This document shows positions 9,321 through 29,200 of a stretch of 64,000 nucleotides of DNA, in pieces. A program made the position numbers and the translations under genes. This DNA comes from Mycobacterium asiaticum. Its GTDB lineage: Bacteria > Actinomycetota > Actinomycetes > Mycobacteriales > Mycobacteriaceae. Below the pieces are notes generated by a model, which saw nothing but the letters and a program-made list of their open reading frames with translations, was not told where the DNA came from and made no database searches. Each line of letters opens with the position of its first letter. Position 1 is the stretch's first letter. The stretch is from the NCBI RefSeq assembly GCF_001673635.1, contig NZ_LZMH01000031.1, positions 1 through 64,000 on the forward strand, written 5' to 3'.

Positions 9321-9521
9321 GTTGCATGCCCTCCCCGCTTATCGCACAAGCGAATCGAATGAACTCCAAGGGTTTCGCACATTACCTCCCGGCAGCCGGC
9401 CTTCGGGCTCTGTATCGCTCAACTGCAATACCGGGGCACACACCGGCGCGTTGATCCCTGATCCGTGGCGCTTCGCGCAAGGATGACGGGCAGCTTGAGC
9501 GAGCGACGAGGTGAGCCGACG

Positions 9522-12500
9522 GTGGATCAATTACAAGGCACTCCCGTGGCGGTCATCGGCATGGCATGCCGCCTCCCCGGCGGAATTGATTCCCCCGAGG
9601 CGTTCTGGAACACACTGTTACGCGGCGATGACCCAATCACCCAGGTACCTGCCGAGCGATGGAACGCCGACGACTATTACGACCCCGAGCCGGGACAACC
9701 CGGCCGGTCGGTATCTCGCTGGGGCGGCTTCCTGACCGACGTCGCGGGGTTCGATCCGGAGTTCTTCGGCATCAGCGAGCGGGAGGCTGCGGCGATCGAT
9801 CCACAACACCGCCTGCTGATGCAGGTTTCGTGGGAGGCCGTGGAGCACGCCGGGCGCCCGCCCGCCTCGCTGGCCGACTCACTGACCGGCGTCTTCGTCG
9901 GCTTGTGCCACGACGACTACACCCATGTCACCAATGCGGCGGGCGCATTGGGTGATGCGTACGGCTTCACCGGCACCGCGCTGAGTATGGCGTCCGGGCG
10001 GGTGTCGTATGCCCTGGGCCTGCGGGGCCCGGCGTTGACGGTGGACACCGCGTGTTCGTCGAGCCTGGTGGCGGTGCACCTGGCCTGCCGCAGCCTGCAC
10101 GATCGCGAGAGCGACCTGGCCCTGGCCGGGGGCTGCATGGTCATGCTGGAACCGCAGCTGTACGCGTCGGCGTCCGGACAAGGCATGTTGTCACCCACCG
10201 GACGGTGCCGGCCGTTCGATACAGCCGCCGACGGATTCGTGCGGTCCGAGGCCTGCGCCATGGTGGTGTTGAAGCGCCTGCCCGACGCGCTGCGCGACGG
10301 CGATCGGATTCTGGCCGTCGTACGGGGCACCGCGACAAATCAGGACGGTCGCACCGACACCATTACGACGCCCTCGTCAGATGCGCAGGTAGCGGCGTAT
10401 CGCGCGGCGTTGGCGGCCGCCGGTGTGCACCCCGACACCATCGGCATGGTTGAAGCGCACGGCACCGGCACACCGGTGGGCGATCCCATCGAATTTCTCA
10501 GTCTTGCAAGAGTTTACGGGACGCATGGCCGGCCCTGTGCCCTCGGCTCGGCCAAGAGCAATGTCGGTCACACCGAGGCGGCCGCGGGCGCGGTCGGCCT
10601 TATCAAGGCGATCCTGTCGCTCCAGCACGCAGCAGTGTCGCCGATGGCCCATTTCACCCGGCTACCCGACCAATTGGCCGGGATTGACACCGGATTGTTT
10701 GTGCCACAGTCTATTACGAGCTGGCCCGCGAGCGATGTGACGACGCCGCGACGAGCGGCGGTGTCGTCGTACGGAATGTCGGGGACCAATGCGCACGTCA
10801 TCGTCGAGCAAGCACCCCCGGTAGCGGACCAGCGGAACACCGGCTCAGCGAAGTTGTTCGTCATGTCGGCCACCTCCGCGCAGGCATTGCGGCAGACGGC
10901 GAGTCGGCTCGCGGACTGGATCGGCAGGCACGAGGTAGCTCCGGCGGATCTTGCCTACACCCTGGCACGCCGGCGCGGCCACCGGCCGGTACGCAGCGCG
11001 ATCGTCGCGGACAACAATGCCGAATTGATCGAGCGGCTCCGCGAATTCGCCGACGGCGACCAACCGATGCACAGCGCCGTCGGTCTCGACGACCGAGGAC
11101 CGGTGTGGGTTTTCTCCGGACAGGGCTCGCAGTGGCCGGCCATGGGCGCCGACCTGCTGGCCGACGAGGCCGCGTTCGCTGCCACGGTGGCCGCCGCCGA
11201 ACCGCTGATCGCCCGGGAGTCGGGATTCTCGGTGACCGAAGCCTTGAGCACACCGCAAGTCCTCACCAGCATCGAACACATTCAGCCGACGCTGTTCACC
11301 CTGCAGGTCGCGCTCGCGGCGGCGCTGGAGTCCTCGGGTGCGAGGCCCGCCGCAGTGATCGGGCATTCCCTTGGCGAGGTCTCGGCTGCCGTCGTCGCCG
11401 GCGTCCTCTCTCTGGCCGACGGTGTGCGGGTCATCTGCCGCCGCTCCCGATTGTGCACCCAGCTCGTCGGTTCCGGCGCGATGGCGGCGATCGAACTCCC
11501 CGCGAAACAGGTCCGCGAAGAGCTTGCCCGGCAAAGCATCACCGACGTGGTGATCGCCGTCATCGCGTCACCGGAATCGACCGTGATCGGCGGTAGAACC
11601 GAGCCAGTCCGTCAGTTGGTCGCGGGGTGGAAGAACCGCGACATTCTGGCCAGCGAGGTCGCCGTGGACGTCGCATCCCATACCCCACAGGTCGACCCGA
11701 TCCTCGACGAGCTGGCCGGCCTGCTGAGCGACATAACACCGCGGACTCCGCGCCTTGCCTACTATTCGGCGACGCTGTTCGACCCCCGCGAAACGCCCAA
11801 GTGCGACGCCCGCTACTGGGTGGACAATCTGCGCCACGCGGTGCGCTTCTCCGCCGCCACCAAGGCCGCGCTCGAAGACGGGCATCGGGTATTCGTCGAA
11901 TTGTCGCCGCATCCGCTGCTGACCCGGGCCATCGAGCAGACCGCCCGTGCATTGGACATGCCGGTCGCTGCTATCCCCGCCCTGCGGCGCGGACAGCCGG
12001 TATCCCACGGGGTGACACCGCTCCATGCCGAGATCCACAACGCGGGCGCTGCCATTGATTTCGCCGCGCTGTATCCCACCGGCCAGCTGGTGGACGCACC
12101 CCTGCCGGTGTGGGCCAATCGGCAGCTGATGCTTGCGCCGGAGCAGCCCGCCCGAAACCCCAACGGCGTGGGCGCGCATCCCTTGCTGGGCGTACACGTT
12201 CGACTGATGGAAGAGCCGGAGCGGCACGCTTGGCAGTCCGATGTCGGCACGACGGCGCTGCCCTGGGCCGGCGATCACCAAATCAACGGTATAGCAACGC
12301 TTCCGGGTGCGGCCTATTGCGAAATGGCATTGTCCGCCGCCGACACCATACTCGGCGAATCGTCCGAGGTTCGCGACCTGCGGTTCGAAGAGATGCTGCT
12401 GCTGGACGACGAGACGCCCGCCGGCGCCACGGCATCGCTGTTGCCCTCCGGAGTTGCCGCGTTCGTCGTGCAGACGGGTGACCAGGTGCGGCGAGCGGCG

Positions 12501-15500
12501 GCCGTCCTACAGCCGGCCGACTCAGACGACCCGGACCCAGTGCCATTTCAGGACATCGGCGCGCTGTTGGCCACCCACCCGCGCCGCCTCGACGGTGTGC
12601 AGATCCGAAAGTGGTTCCGGGACCATGGCATACAGTTCGGCGCCGCTTTTGCCGGCCTGACCGCCGCCTGGATCGCCGACGGAACGGTCGGCACCGTCGT
12701 TGCCGAGATCGATTTGCCGAGAGCACTCCGCAACCAGCAAGCCCGGTATTCGATACACCCAGTCATGCTGGACGCCTGTTTTCAATCCGTAGCGGCCCAT
12801 CCCGCCGTCCGCGGTGTTACCAACGGCGCCATGCTGATTCCGCTGAGTGTGCGCCGCCTGCGCCGCTATGGGGCGACGGGCGCCGCGCGCTACTGCCACA
12901 CCACGGTTACCGCGTGCGGCAGCAACTTTGAGGCCGACATCGATGTGCTCGACGAGCGGGGGAGCGTGCTGCTGGTGGTGCGCGGCCTGGTGATGGGCAC
13001 CGGATTCTCCGACAGCGCCGCCCGCGACCGCTTGCTCGATCACCGCTTGTTGGATATCCAGTGGCAGGCCCGCGAGCTACCCGAGCTCACCGCGGACCCG
13101 GGTAGCTGGTTGTTGATCGATTTTCCCGGCGATCCGTCAGTGTCCGCATTGGCCGAAGCGTTGCGGCAGCGCGGCGCGACCGTCAACACCATGTGCTGGC
13201 CGGTGACCGGTACGGCCCTGCACACCGCACTCACCGCGGTCAGCGGCGTCGTCGTCTGCGCCGGCGGCGCTGTGGACAATGACCCGCGAGGCACCGATTC
13301 CATCCGCGACCTGATCCACATCGCCCGTGAACTGCCCGAGATGAGCGGCGAGACACCCAGGCTGTACGTGTTGACCCGCCACGGCCAGACCGTGCGCACC
13401 GGCGAGCAAGTCAACCTCACGCATGCAGGGGTACGCGGACTGCTGCGGGTGGTCGGCGCCGAGCACCCGTACCTACGAACCACTCAGATCGATATCGACA
13501 CCACGACGACCGCTGACAACGTTGTGAGACAACTCCTTTCGGACTCAGCCGAGGATGAGACCGCATGGCGCAACAACACCTGGCTCACCGCACGCCTGCG
13601 CCCGGCTCCGCTGCGCCCCGACGAGCGAACGACCATCACCGCTGACCCCCGGCGCGATGGTCTCCGCCTGGTCATCCGAACGCCCGGCGACTTGGCGACC
13701 ATCGAGGCGGTCAGCACCAAGCGGCAGACTCCGGGACCCGGCGAAATCGAGGTCGCGGTCAGCGTTTCCAGTGTCAATTTCGCCGACGTGCTCGCGGCGT
13801 TCGGCCGCTACCCTTCTTTCGACGGACAACGGACCCAGTTGGGGCTCGATTTCGCCGGAGTGGTGACCGCCGTCGGCTGTGATGTCCCGAACTACCGGGT
13901 CGGCGACCGGGTGGGCGGTATCTCACCGGGCGGCTGCTGGGGCACATTCGTCACGTGTGACGCTGCGCTCACCGCGCCGCTGCCATCCGAAGTGTCAGAT
14001 GCCCATGCCGCTGCGATCACTACCACCGCGGTTACAGCGTGGTACGGGCTGCACGAACTGGCTCGTATTCAGCCCGGCGACAAGGTGCTGATCCATTCCG
14101 GCACCGGCGGCGTCGGCCAGTCCGCGATCGCCATCGCCTCGAGTGTCGGCGCGGAAATCTTCACCACCGCGGGCAGTCCGCTGCGCCGAAAACTGCTACA
14201 AGACATGGGTCTTCAGCACATCTACGACTCGCGAAGCACCGATTTCGTGGAGCAGATCCGTCGCGACACCAACGGTTACGGCGTCGACATCGTGCTCAAC
14301 TCGCTGACCGGCGCCGGCCAGCGCGCCGGGATCGACGTGCTCGCCTTCGATGGCCGCTTCATCGAAATCGGCAAACGCGACATCTACAACGATTCCAAGC
14401 TGGGTCTTTTCGCGTTCCGCCGCAACCTCTCGCTGCACGCCGTGGACCTGGCTTTGATGGCGGTCACCCATCCCCAGCGGGTCGGGACATTGCTACGCGA
14501 GGTCTACCGGCGCGCTGCAACCGGTGTCCTGCCAAGCCCGCCATGCACCCACTACCCACTCGACGATGCGACCGACGCGATTCGGGCCGTGAGCAACGCA
14601 TCGCACGTCGGCAAGCTTCTGCTCGACATCCCTCGCGCGGCCTGCAGCACCGCGGTGGTGCCGCCCGACCAGGTTGCCGCGTTCCGGCCCGACGGTTCCT
14701 ACATCGTCACCGGTGGCCTCGGCGGCCTCGGACTATTCCTCGCCGAGCAAATGGCCGCCGCGGGCGCCGGCCGCATCGTGCTCAACTCTCGGTCGGCGCC
14801 GAATCAAAGAACCATGGAGACAATCGAACTCGTCCGGGCCACCGGCGCCGACCTGGTGGTGGAATGCGGCGATATCGCCTTGACCGGCACCGCGGACCGG
14901 CTGGTTGCGGCCGCGACCGCCACCGGACTGCCGCTGCGCGGCGTGCTGCACGCGGCCGCAGTGGTCGAGGACGCTACTCTGCCCAACATCACCGACCAGG
15001 TGCTGCAACGGGATTGGGCACCCAAAGTTCACGGTGCCTGGAACCTGCACCACGCGACCGAGGCCGCGGATCTGGACTGGTTCTGCTCGTTTTCGTCCGC
15101 GGCGGCACTAGTGGGTTCGCGCGGACAGGGTGCGTATGCGGCGGCCAACAGCTGGCTGGACGGCTTCACCCACTGGCGGCGGGCGCAGGGCCGCCCGGCC
15201 ACCGCGATCGCATGGGGCCCCTGGGCAGAACTAGGCCGAGGCGCAGGCCTGGCCGACACCTGCGATATCACGATGATCGCGCCCGACGAGGGCGCCTATG
15301 CGTTCGATGCGCTACTGCGGCACACCCGTTGCTATTCGGGCTACCTCCCCACCGTGGGATCACCGTGGCTGGACGGACTGGCCGAACGAGCCCCGTTCGG
15401 CGAGGCGTTTCGCTCCGGCGGCCCGAATAGTCAGCGCAACAACGGTATTGCGACTTTCCGCGATAAGTTGTCGCAGCAGCCGCAGGACGAATGGCCAAGT

Positions 15501-15782
15501 CAGTTGCGACGACTGGTCGCCGAACAGGTCAGCACCATCCTGCGGCGCAGCGTCGACCCCGACCGGGCGCTGTCCGACTACGGGCTCGATTCCCTCGGCA
15601 ACCTGGAACTGCGCACCCGGCTCGAGACCGAAACCGGAATCCGGCTGGGCACTACCGACATCACCACGGTCCGGGATTTGGCAAACAGGCTCTGCGACAA
15701 ACTCACGCAAGTTCACGACGCTCCGTCGCCAATGAGGGGGCGAATCGCAGTCGCGAAATACCCTGGAGTGTCGCCGCACTGA
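9522..15782 (+). CDS. pks5: MAS/Pks5-type iterative polyketide synthase (KS-AT-DH-ER-KR-ACP)
   Basis: A highly reducing type I synthase of about 2086 residues that elongates a fatty acyl primer with methylmalonyl units to make methyl-branched acids. KS cysteine in DTACSSSL is near residue 177, AT serine in GHSLGE at 616, with VASH at about 717-720 in place of the malonyl-type HAFH. DH histidine in [10 protein letters not shown] is at 919 and its aspartate in MLDACFQ. The ER nucleotide site GTGGVGQ is near 1528, the KR site TGGLGGLG near 1730 with AYAAAN near 1871, and the ACP serine in LDSLGN at 2024. All catalytic residues appear intact. I prefer the GTG at 9522 (GAGG ten bases upstream), because it leaves the same short N-terminus as the second Pks5; starts at 9483 and 9465 are possible. 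papA follows after 15 bases. Confidence 0.93.
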   Translation: MDQLQGTPVAVIGMACRLPGGIDSPEAFWNTLLRGDDPITQVPAERWNADDYYDPEPGQPGRSVSRWGGFLTDVAGFDPEFFGISEREAAAIDPQHRLLMQVSWEAVEHAGRPPASLADSLTGVFVGLCHDDYTHVTNAAGALGDAYGFTGTALSMASGRVSYALGLRGPALTVDTACSSSLVAVHLACRSLHDRESDLALAGGCMVMLEPQLYASASGQGMLSPTGRCRPFDTAADGFVRSEACAMVVLKRLPDALRDGDRILAVVRGTATNQDGRTDTITTPSSDAQVAAYRAALAAAGVHPDTIGMVEAHGTGTPVGDPIEFLSLARVYGTHGRPCALGSAKSNVGHTEAAAGAVGLIKAILSLQHAAVSPMAHFTRLPDQLAGIDTGLFVPQSITSWPASDVTTPRRAAVSSYGMSGTNAHVIVEQAPPVADQRNTGSAKLFVMSATSAQALRQTASRLADWIGRHEVAPADLAYTLARRRGHRPVRSAIVADNNAELIERLREFADGDQPMHSAVGLDDRGPVWVFSGQGSQWPAMGADLLADEAAFAATVAAAEPLIARESGFSVTEALSTPQVLTSIEHIQPTLFTLQVALAAALESSGARPAAVIGHSLGEVSAAVVAGVLSLADGVRVICRRSRLCTQLVGSGAMAAIELPAKQVREELARQSITDVVIAVIASPESTVIGGRTEPVRQLVAGWKNRDILASEVAVDVASHTPQVDPILDELAGLLSDITPRTPRLAYYSATLFDPRETPKCDARYWVDNLRHAVRFSAATKAALEDGHRVFVELSPHPLLTRAIEQTARALDMPVAAIPALRRGQPVSHGVTPLHAEIHNAGAAIDFAALYPTGQLVDAPLPVWANRQLMLAPEQPARNPNGVGAHPLLGVHVRLMEEPERHAWQSDVGTTALPWAGDHQINGIATLPGAAYCEMALSAADTILGESSEVRDLRFEEMLLLDDETPAGATASLLPSGVAAFVVQTGDQVRRAAAVLQPADSDDPDPVPFQDIGALLATHPRRLDGVQIRKWFRDHGIQFGAAFAGLTAAWIADGTVGTVVAEIDLPRALRNQQARYSIHPVMLDACFQSVAAHPAVRGVTNGAMLIPLSVRRLRRYGATGAARYCHTTVTACGSNFEADIDVLDERGSVLLVVRGLVMGTGFSDSAARDRLLDHRLLDIQWQARELPELTADPGSWLLIDFPGDPSVSALAEALRQRGATVNTMCWPVTGTALHTALTAVSGVVVCAGGAVDNDPRGTDSIRDLIHIARELPEMSGETPRLYVLTRHGQTVRTGEQVNLTHAGVRGLLRVVGAEHPYLRTTQIDIDTTTTADNVVRQLLSDSAEDETAWRNNTWLTARLRPAPLRPDERTTITADPRRDGLRLVIRTPGDLATIEAVSTKRQTPGPGEIEVAVSVSSVNFADVLAAFGRYPSFDGQRTQLGLDFAGVVTAVGCDVPNYRVGDRVGGISPGGCWGTFVTCDAALTAPLPSEVSDAHAAAITTTAVTAWYGLHELARIQPGDKVLIHSGTGGVGQSAIAIASSVGAEIFTTAGSPLRRKLLQDMGLQHIYDSRSTDFVEQIRRDTNGYGVDIVLNSLTGAGQRAGIDVLAFDGRFIEIGKRDIYNDSKLGLFAFRRNLSLHAVDLALMAVTHPQRVGTLLREVYRRAATGVLPSPPCTHYPLDDATDAIRAVSNASHVGKLLLDIPRAACSTAVVPPDQVAAFRPDGSYIVTGGLGGLGLFLAEQMAAAGAGRIVLNSRSAPNQRTMETIELVRATGADLVVECGDIALTGTADRLVAAATATGLPLRGVLHAAAVVEDATLPNITDQVLQRDWAPKVHGAWNLHHATEAADLDWFCSFSSAAALVGSRGQGAYAAANSWLDGFTHWRRAQGRPATAIAWGPWAELGRGAGLADTCDITMIAPDEGAYAFDALLRHTRCYSGYLPTVGSPWLDGLAERAPFGEAFRSGGPNSQRNNGIATFRDKLSQQPQDEWPSQLRRLVAEQVSTILRRSVDPDRALSDYGLDSLGNLELRTRLETETGIRLGTTDITTVRDLANRLCDKLTQVHDAPSPMRGRIAVAKYPGVSPH

Positions 15783-15797
15783 CCGCGAGGAGCGATC

Positions 15798-17270
15798 ATG
15801 GTCGTTGTGGGCCATCTGGGCCTCGGGAAGGTCGGCGACTGGGTTCCGGCCCCGGGTGCGGCCTGGTTGTGGCGAGCCACACCGGCCTCGCTGCAGAAGT
15901 CGCGGCAAGCGCCGATCAGTGCGGTGCCGCCGAGTTACATTCAGACCCGTCATCTGCGCGGCTTCCGCGAACAACAGCTCCGCGGACGCGACATCTCGCG
16001 CCTGCTGGTGATCGCCTTCGATATGCCCGGCCAGTGCGACATTCGCGCAATGACCTACATCTTCAATGCGCACCTACGCCGGCACGACACCTATCACAGC
16101 TGGTTCGAGTTCGTCGATGGCGGGCAGATCGTCCGGCACACCATGCCCGATCCCGCCGATGTCGAACTGGTCGCGCTCCAGCGAGGCGAGATGACGGCGA
16201 AGCAGTGGCAGGACCACCTCTTGGCTACCCCGGGCCCATTGGACTGGGAATGCTTCAGGTTCGCAATCACTCAACGCGGTGACCATTTCACCGTCTGCAT
16301 CTGCGTTGACCATTTGCACGTCGACCCGATGTACATCGGCAGCGTCTATTCGGAGATTCAGGCGATGTACAACGCGCTGATGGACGGTGAGGGACCCATC
16401 GCGCTGTCCCCGGCGGGCAGCTACGCCGACTACTGCTTGCGCGAGCGCGACTTCACCTCGAAACTGACGCTGGATTCGCCCGAAATCCGCCGATGGCTGG
16501 AAATCTTTGACGAGAACGATGGATCGCTGCCCTCTTTCCCCCTGCCGCTTGGCGATAGCTCGCTTTCAACCAGCGGTGAGCTGCTATCGCTGCGACTGCT
16601 GGACGCGGATCAAACGGAGCGGTTCGAAGCCGCATGTACCGCCGCGGGTGCCAGGTTCAGCGGGGGTGTATTCGCCGCCGCCGCACTGACCGAGTTTGCC
16701 ATCACCGGCTCACGATCGTACTGCGCTCTCACACCTGTCGGCACCCGTCGTACACCCGCGGAGTTTCTGACCACCGGCTGGTTCATCGGGCACGTTCCCC
16801 TCGCGGTGCCGGTGGCCGCGTCGTTCGGTGAAACCGCACGCGGCGCTCAAGATGCATTCGACTCCAGCGCGCACCTGGCCGAGGTGCCATTCGAGCGGGT
16901 CCTGGAACTGGCGCCGCGGCTGCGGAAACCGCCTGCCGTAGGAGGGTTTCCCATGCTGTCGTTCCTGGACGGCGGCGTTCCCCCGCTATCAGCGATGATT
17001 GCGGCTCAACTGGGCCGGACCAATACCCGGGCCTTCAGCGACGGCCGGCGCGCGGCACGGGTGTGCCTCTGGGTCAACAAATTTCATGAAGAAACCACGG
17101 TGACCGCGTCGTTTCCCAGCAATCCGGTCGCCTACGAATCGATCTCTCGATACCTGCACGTCATGAAAACGGTGTACCTACGAGCGGCCGCCGGACGCGA
17201 CCTCACGCTGCCTTGCCCGGGTCCCGCCACCGCCACGGCTGCCGCCGGCCCGCATCAGTCCGCGCAGTGA
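15798..17270 (+). CDS. papA4: PapA-type polyketide-associated acyltransferase (PapA4-like)
   Basis: A 490-residue acyltransferase of the PapA family, which moves acyl chains from Pks-type synthases onto trehalose or other hydroxyl acceptors. The catalytic HxxxD reads HLHVD (residues 172-176). GAGGAG precedes the ATG by a few bases, and the gene sits 15 bases after pks5, so the two form an operon. The partner is presumably the Pks5 product. It is convergent with the megaenzyme gene, only 11 bases away. The sequence is clearly related to the second PapA of the window (both share LRGF near the N-terminus, CDIRAMTY and YHSWF), so the pks5-papA pair has been duplicated. The symbol is by family and position; PapA3 versus PapA4 is less certain. 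Confidence 0.88.
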   Translation: MVVVGHLGLGKVGDWVPAPGAAWLWRATPASLQKSRQAPISAVPPSYIQTRHLRGFREQQLRGRDISRLLVIAFDMPGQCDIRAMTYIFNAHLRRHDTYHSWFEFVDGGQIVRHTMPDPADVELVALQRGEMTAKQWQDHLLATPGPLDWECFRFAITQRGDHFTVCICVDHLHVDPMYIGSVYSEIQAMYNALMDGEGPIALSPAGSYADYCLRERDFTSKLTLDSPEIRRWLEIFDENDGSLPSFPLPLGDSSLSTSGELLSLRLLDADQTERFEAACTAAGARFSGGVFAAAALTEFAITGSRSYCALTPVGTRRTPAEFLTTGWFIGHVPLAVPVAASFGETARGAQDAFDSSAHLAEVPFERVLELAPRLRKPPAVGGFPMLSFLDGGVPPLSAMIAAQLGRTNTRAFSDGRRAARVCLWVNKFHEETTVTASFPSNPVAYESISRYLHVMKTVYLRAAAGRDLTLPCPGPATATAAAGPHQSAQ

Positions 17271-17281
17271 GAGGGTCGCGA

Positions 17282-25408
<8,127 letters not shown>

Positions 25409-26286
25409 GCGTCGACGATACCGTGATGGGTAGACCCCGCGTGAGCAAAGCAGAATCTGATTTCCGACCCCGCGCAGGGAGTCAGAAGCCCCCCGTTCGG
25501 CGAGCTCTCCACCCAGTTGACGCGCTGTATGCCGCCCGCAATTCAACGGCACCCGCACTCACGATTCTGGACGTAAGCTGCCCGCCAGACGGCGCTGATC
25601 ATCCGGGTTGCGGGCGGACGTCAGGGTCCGGCGCCGGGGGTTCCGATGGGCAGCAGTTGGAGCAGGAATGGCAAAAATCCCAATATCCCGAATTCGCCCA
25701 CGAACCCCTTCCCTACCGCTTAACATGACCTAACTGGGTGCGTGACCGTAGCGAGCGAACGCCGGCCAAGTGGCGGCGAGCGAAGAAGCGAGGGGACGGC
25801 TCGCTTCGGGGCCGAGCAAACTCGACTCCGGAGCCCTCCCCTATTACATTCTGTTTAATTCGGCCGCCACGGGCTCACCAAGCAACCCACATTTTCCCTT
25901 TTTCTCACCCTGCCACGACGCGTCGCTCACCTGGGACAGCCGTGTATTGCCATGCCGGATCACGTGCAGAATCACCCGAAGTGACGGTGACGCGGCAGCG
26001 GGGTGGTCCGCGTCACAGTTCCCCGGAGCAGGTGTATTTGGCCACGTCAGGGCAGCTTGTTAAATTTTTGTACGATCGCACGATTTTTCCTCGCGTGTGC
26101 AGCAGAACAGCTACGCTTTGATTCGCACCAAAGTTCACGAGGCTGCTTCGTACGGGGGTCAATGGGTAGCTGGTCGCGGCGCTGCAGAGTGGCAGTGCCA
26201 ATACGGCCCGGCGAAATTTCTCGAAGCGCTGATAACGGCGTGCGGCGGTGATAAGAACTTGTGGATAGGCAGAGAGGTGAAGGTTA
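25409..26286. promoter_or_regulatory. 878-bp divergent intergenic region, no gene seen
   Basis: The space between the divergently transcribed megaenzyme and the second pks5. Frames in it are short and lack family resemblance or ribosome sites. The part from about 25840 to 26120 is visibly richer in A and T than the surroundings, with runs such as TTAAATTTTTG and a GATCG-centred palindrome near 26070, and probably carries the promoters and operators for both genes. I could not assign a specific sigma factor or regulator site. Confidence 0.5.
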
Positions 26287-29200
26287 GTGGGTAGGACGGG
26301 CGTCACTCCGGTCGCTGTCATTGGGATGGCTTGCCGGATGCCGGGGGGCATCAACTCTCCTGACTTGTTGTGGGATGCGTTGATGCGTGGCGCCGATCTG
26401 GTCACAGAAATCCCGCCGGACCGCTGGGACAACGACTACTACTACGACCCCGAGCCGGGAGTGCCTGGACGATCGGTCTGCAAGTGGGGCTCCTTCCTCT
26501 CGGACGTGGGCGACTTCGACCCGGAGTTTTTCGGTATCTCCGAAAAAGAGGCCACCACGATGGACCCGCAGCACCGGTTGCTGCTGGAAACGGCGTGGGA
26601 GGCAGTCGAGCATGCCGGCCTGACCAAGGACACCATCGCCAAGCAGACCGGTGTCTTCATCGGCGTGAACTACGCCGACTACCAGCTCGTGCAGATGGCC
26701 TCGGATGCCTTCGACGGTCCCTACGGAAATCCGGGGTCGCTGTTCAGCATGGCCTCCGGGCGTATCTCCTACGCGCTCGGTCTCGAAGGACCGGCATCGA
26801 CAATTGATACCGCGTGCTCGTCCGGACTGTTTGCGATCCACCAGGCTTGCCGCAGCTTGAGCGATGGCGAAAGCGACATGACGATCGCCGGCGGCGTCAA
26901 CGTGATGTTGGAGCCGCGCCGGTCGGCGTCAGCTTCCGCGGGCGGCATGCTGTCCGGCACCGGCCATTGCCACGCATTTGACGCCAAGGCAGATGGATTC
27001 GTCTCCGGCGAGGGTTGCGTGCTGCTGGTATTCAAGCGGCTTGCGGACGCGCAGCGCGACGGCGACCGGATCTTGGCGGTTGTGCGCGCCACGGCCGCCA
27101 ATCAAGATGGCCACACCCCGAACATCACCATGCCGTCCGGCGACGCGCAGGTCGCGTTGTACCGCACGACGTTGGAGGCGGCGGGCGTCGAGCCCAGCAG
27201 CGTCGGCATGGTCGAGGCGCACGGTACCGGGACGCCGGTCGGTGACCCCATCGAATACACGAGCCTTTCCAAGGTCTACGCGTTTGACAACAAGGTCGCT
27301 ATCGGCGCTTCCAAGACCAACTTCGGACACACCCAGGCAGCCGCCGGCGCGCTGGGATTGATGAAGACCGTGCTCGCCCTTCAGCACGGCGTGGTTCCGA
27401 AGAACCTGCACTTCGAAAAGCTGTCGGACGAGTTGGCGCAGATCGACACCAAGCTGTTCCTGCCGGTCGAAAACACGCAGTGGCCGGTGTCAGGTGATGG
27501 ACCGCGGCGCGCAGCCGTGTCGGCCTGGGGAATTTCGGGCACCAACGTCCACGCCATCGTCGAACAAGCGCCGCTGCCGCCCTCCCCCAACGGGCTGGTC
27601 ACCAACACGAGCATTGACGAGACGCTGCTGATCCCGATCTCTGCCTCATCCGAAAGTGGTTTGCGCCACACCGCAGCCCGCCTGGCTGACTGGATCGAGA
27701 CGCACGCGACGGAGTTTGCGGCCCGCGATCTGGCTTACACCCTCGCGCGTCGGCGTGGGCACCGCTCGGTCCGGACGACCGTGCTGGCGAACAACACCTC
27801 AGAGCTGGTGACCGAGCTGCGCCAGGTCGCTGACGGTGAGGCGCTGTACCCAGAAATTGTCGGCCAAGAGCAACGTCCGCCCGTGTGGGTGTTCTCCGGC
27901 CAAGGCTCTCAGTGGGCCGCGATGGGTGCCGATCTGCTCGCCAACGAGCCGGTGTTCGCAGCGACCATCGCCGAAATCGAGCCGCTGATCGCCGCGGAGT
28001 CCGGTTTCTCGGTGACCGAAGCCATGACCGCAGCCGAGAAGGTGACCGGCATCGACCGTGTGCAGCCGACGCTGTTCGCCATGCAGGTCGCGCTGGCTGC
28101 CACTATGAAGTCCCACGGCGTGCACCCGGCTGCCGTCATCGGCCACTCGATGGGTGAGTGCGCCGCGGCCGTTGTCTCCGGCGCATTGTCGCTGGAAGAC
28201 GGAACGCGCGTCATCTGCCGCCGCTCCAAGCTGATGACCAAGATCTCCGGTTCCGGCGCCATGGCATCCGTGGAACTGCCGGCCCAGCAAGTGCTTTCGG
28301 AGTTGATGGCCCGCGGCATCAACGATGCGGTGGTCGCGGTGGTCGCCTCGCCCGAATCCACCGTGATCGGCGGCGCCCCCGAGAGCGTCCGCGACATGGT
28401 GGCCGCCTGGGAAGAGCGCGACGTTATGGCGCGCGAGGTGGCCGTGGATGTCGCGTCGCACTCGCCGCAGGTCGACCCGATTCTGGACGAGCTGTACGAC
28501 GTCCTGGCCGACATCGAGCCGTTGACCCCCGAAATTCCGTACTACTCGGCTACCTCTTTCGATCCCCGCGAGGAGCCCTACTGCGACGCCAATTACTGGG
28601 TCGACAACCTGCGCCACACCGTTCGGTTCTCCGCGGCGGTGCAGGCGGCGCTGGAAGACGGCTATCGCGTCTTCGGCGAGTTGTCGCCGCACCCGTTGCT
28701 TACCCACGCCGTCGACCAGACCGCACGCAGCCTCGACATGACGGCGGCAGCCCTGGCGGCCATGCGCCGCGAACAGCCGGTTCCGTTCGGATTGCGCGGC
28801 TTCGTCGGAGACCTGTTCAGCACCGGTGCGACCGTTGACTTCTCAGTGATGTACCCCAACGGACATCTTGTCGACGCGCCGCTTCCGGTGTGGAACCACC
28901 GGACCCTGATGCTGAGCCGCGACGGTCACAGCTCCCGCGCCTTGCGGGCCAGTGTTGCGGTGCACCCGCTGATGGGTCAGCACGTGCGCTTGCCGGAGGA
29001 GCCCGAGCGCCACGTCTGGCAGGCCGAGATCGGCACCGCGGCACTACCGTGGCTCGCCGACCACCAGGTCCACGGCACAGCGACCTTGCCGGGCGCCGCC
29101 TACTGCGAGATGGCGCTGGCCGCCGCCCGCACCGTCTTCGGCGACGCATCCGTGGTGCAGGACATTCGCTTCGAGCAGATGCTGATGCTCGACGAGGAAA

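Noticed and set aside
25423..25728. A 101-codon plus-strand frame upstream of the second pks5
   Set aside because: No ribosome site or family resemblance, and it overlaps the likely start and promoter of the megaenzyme.
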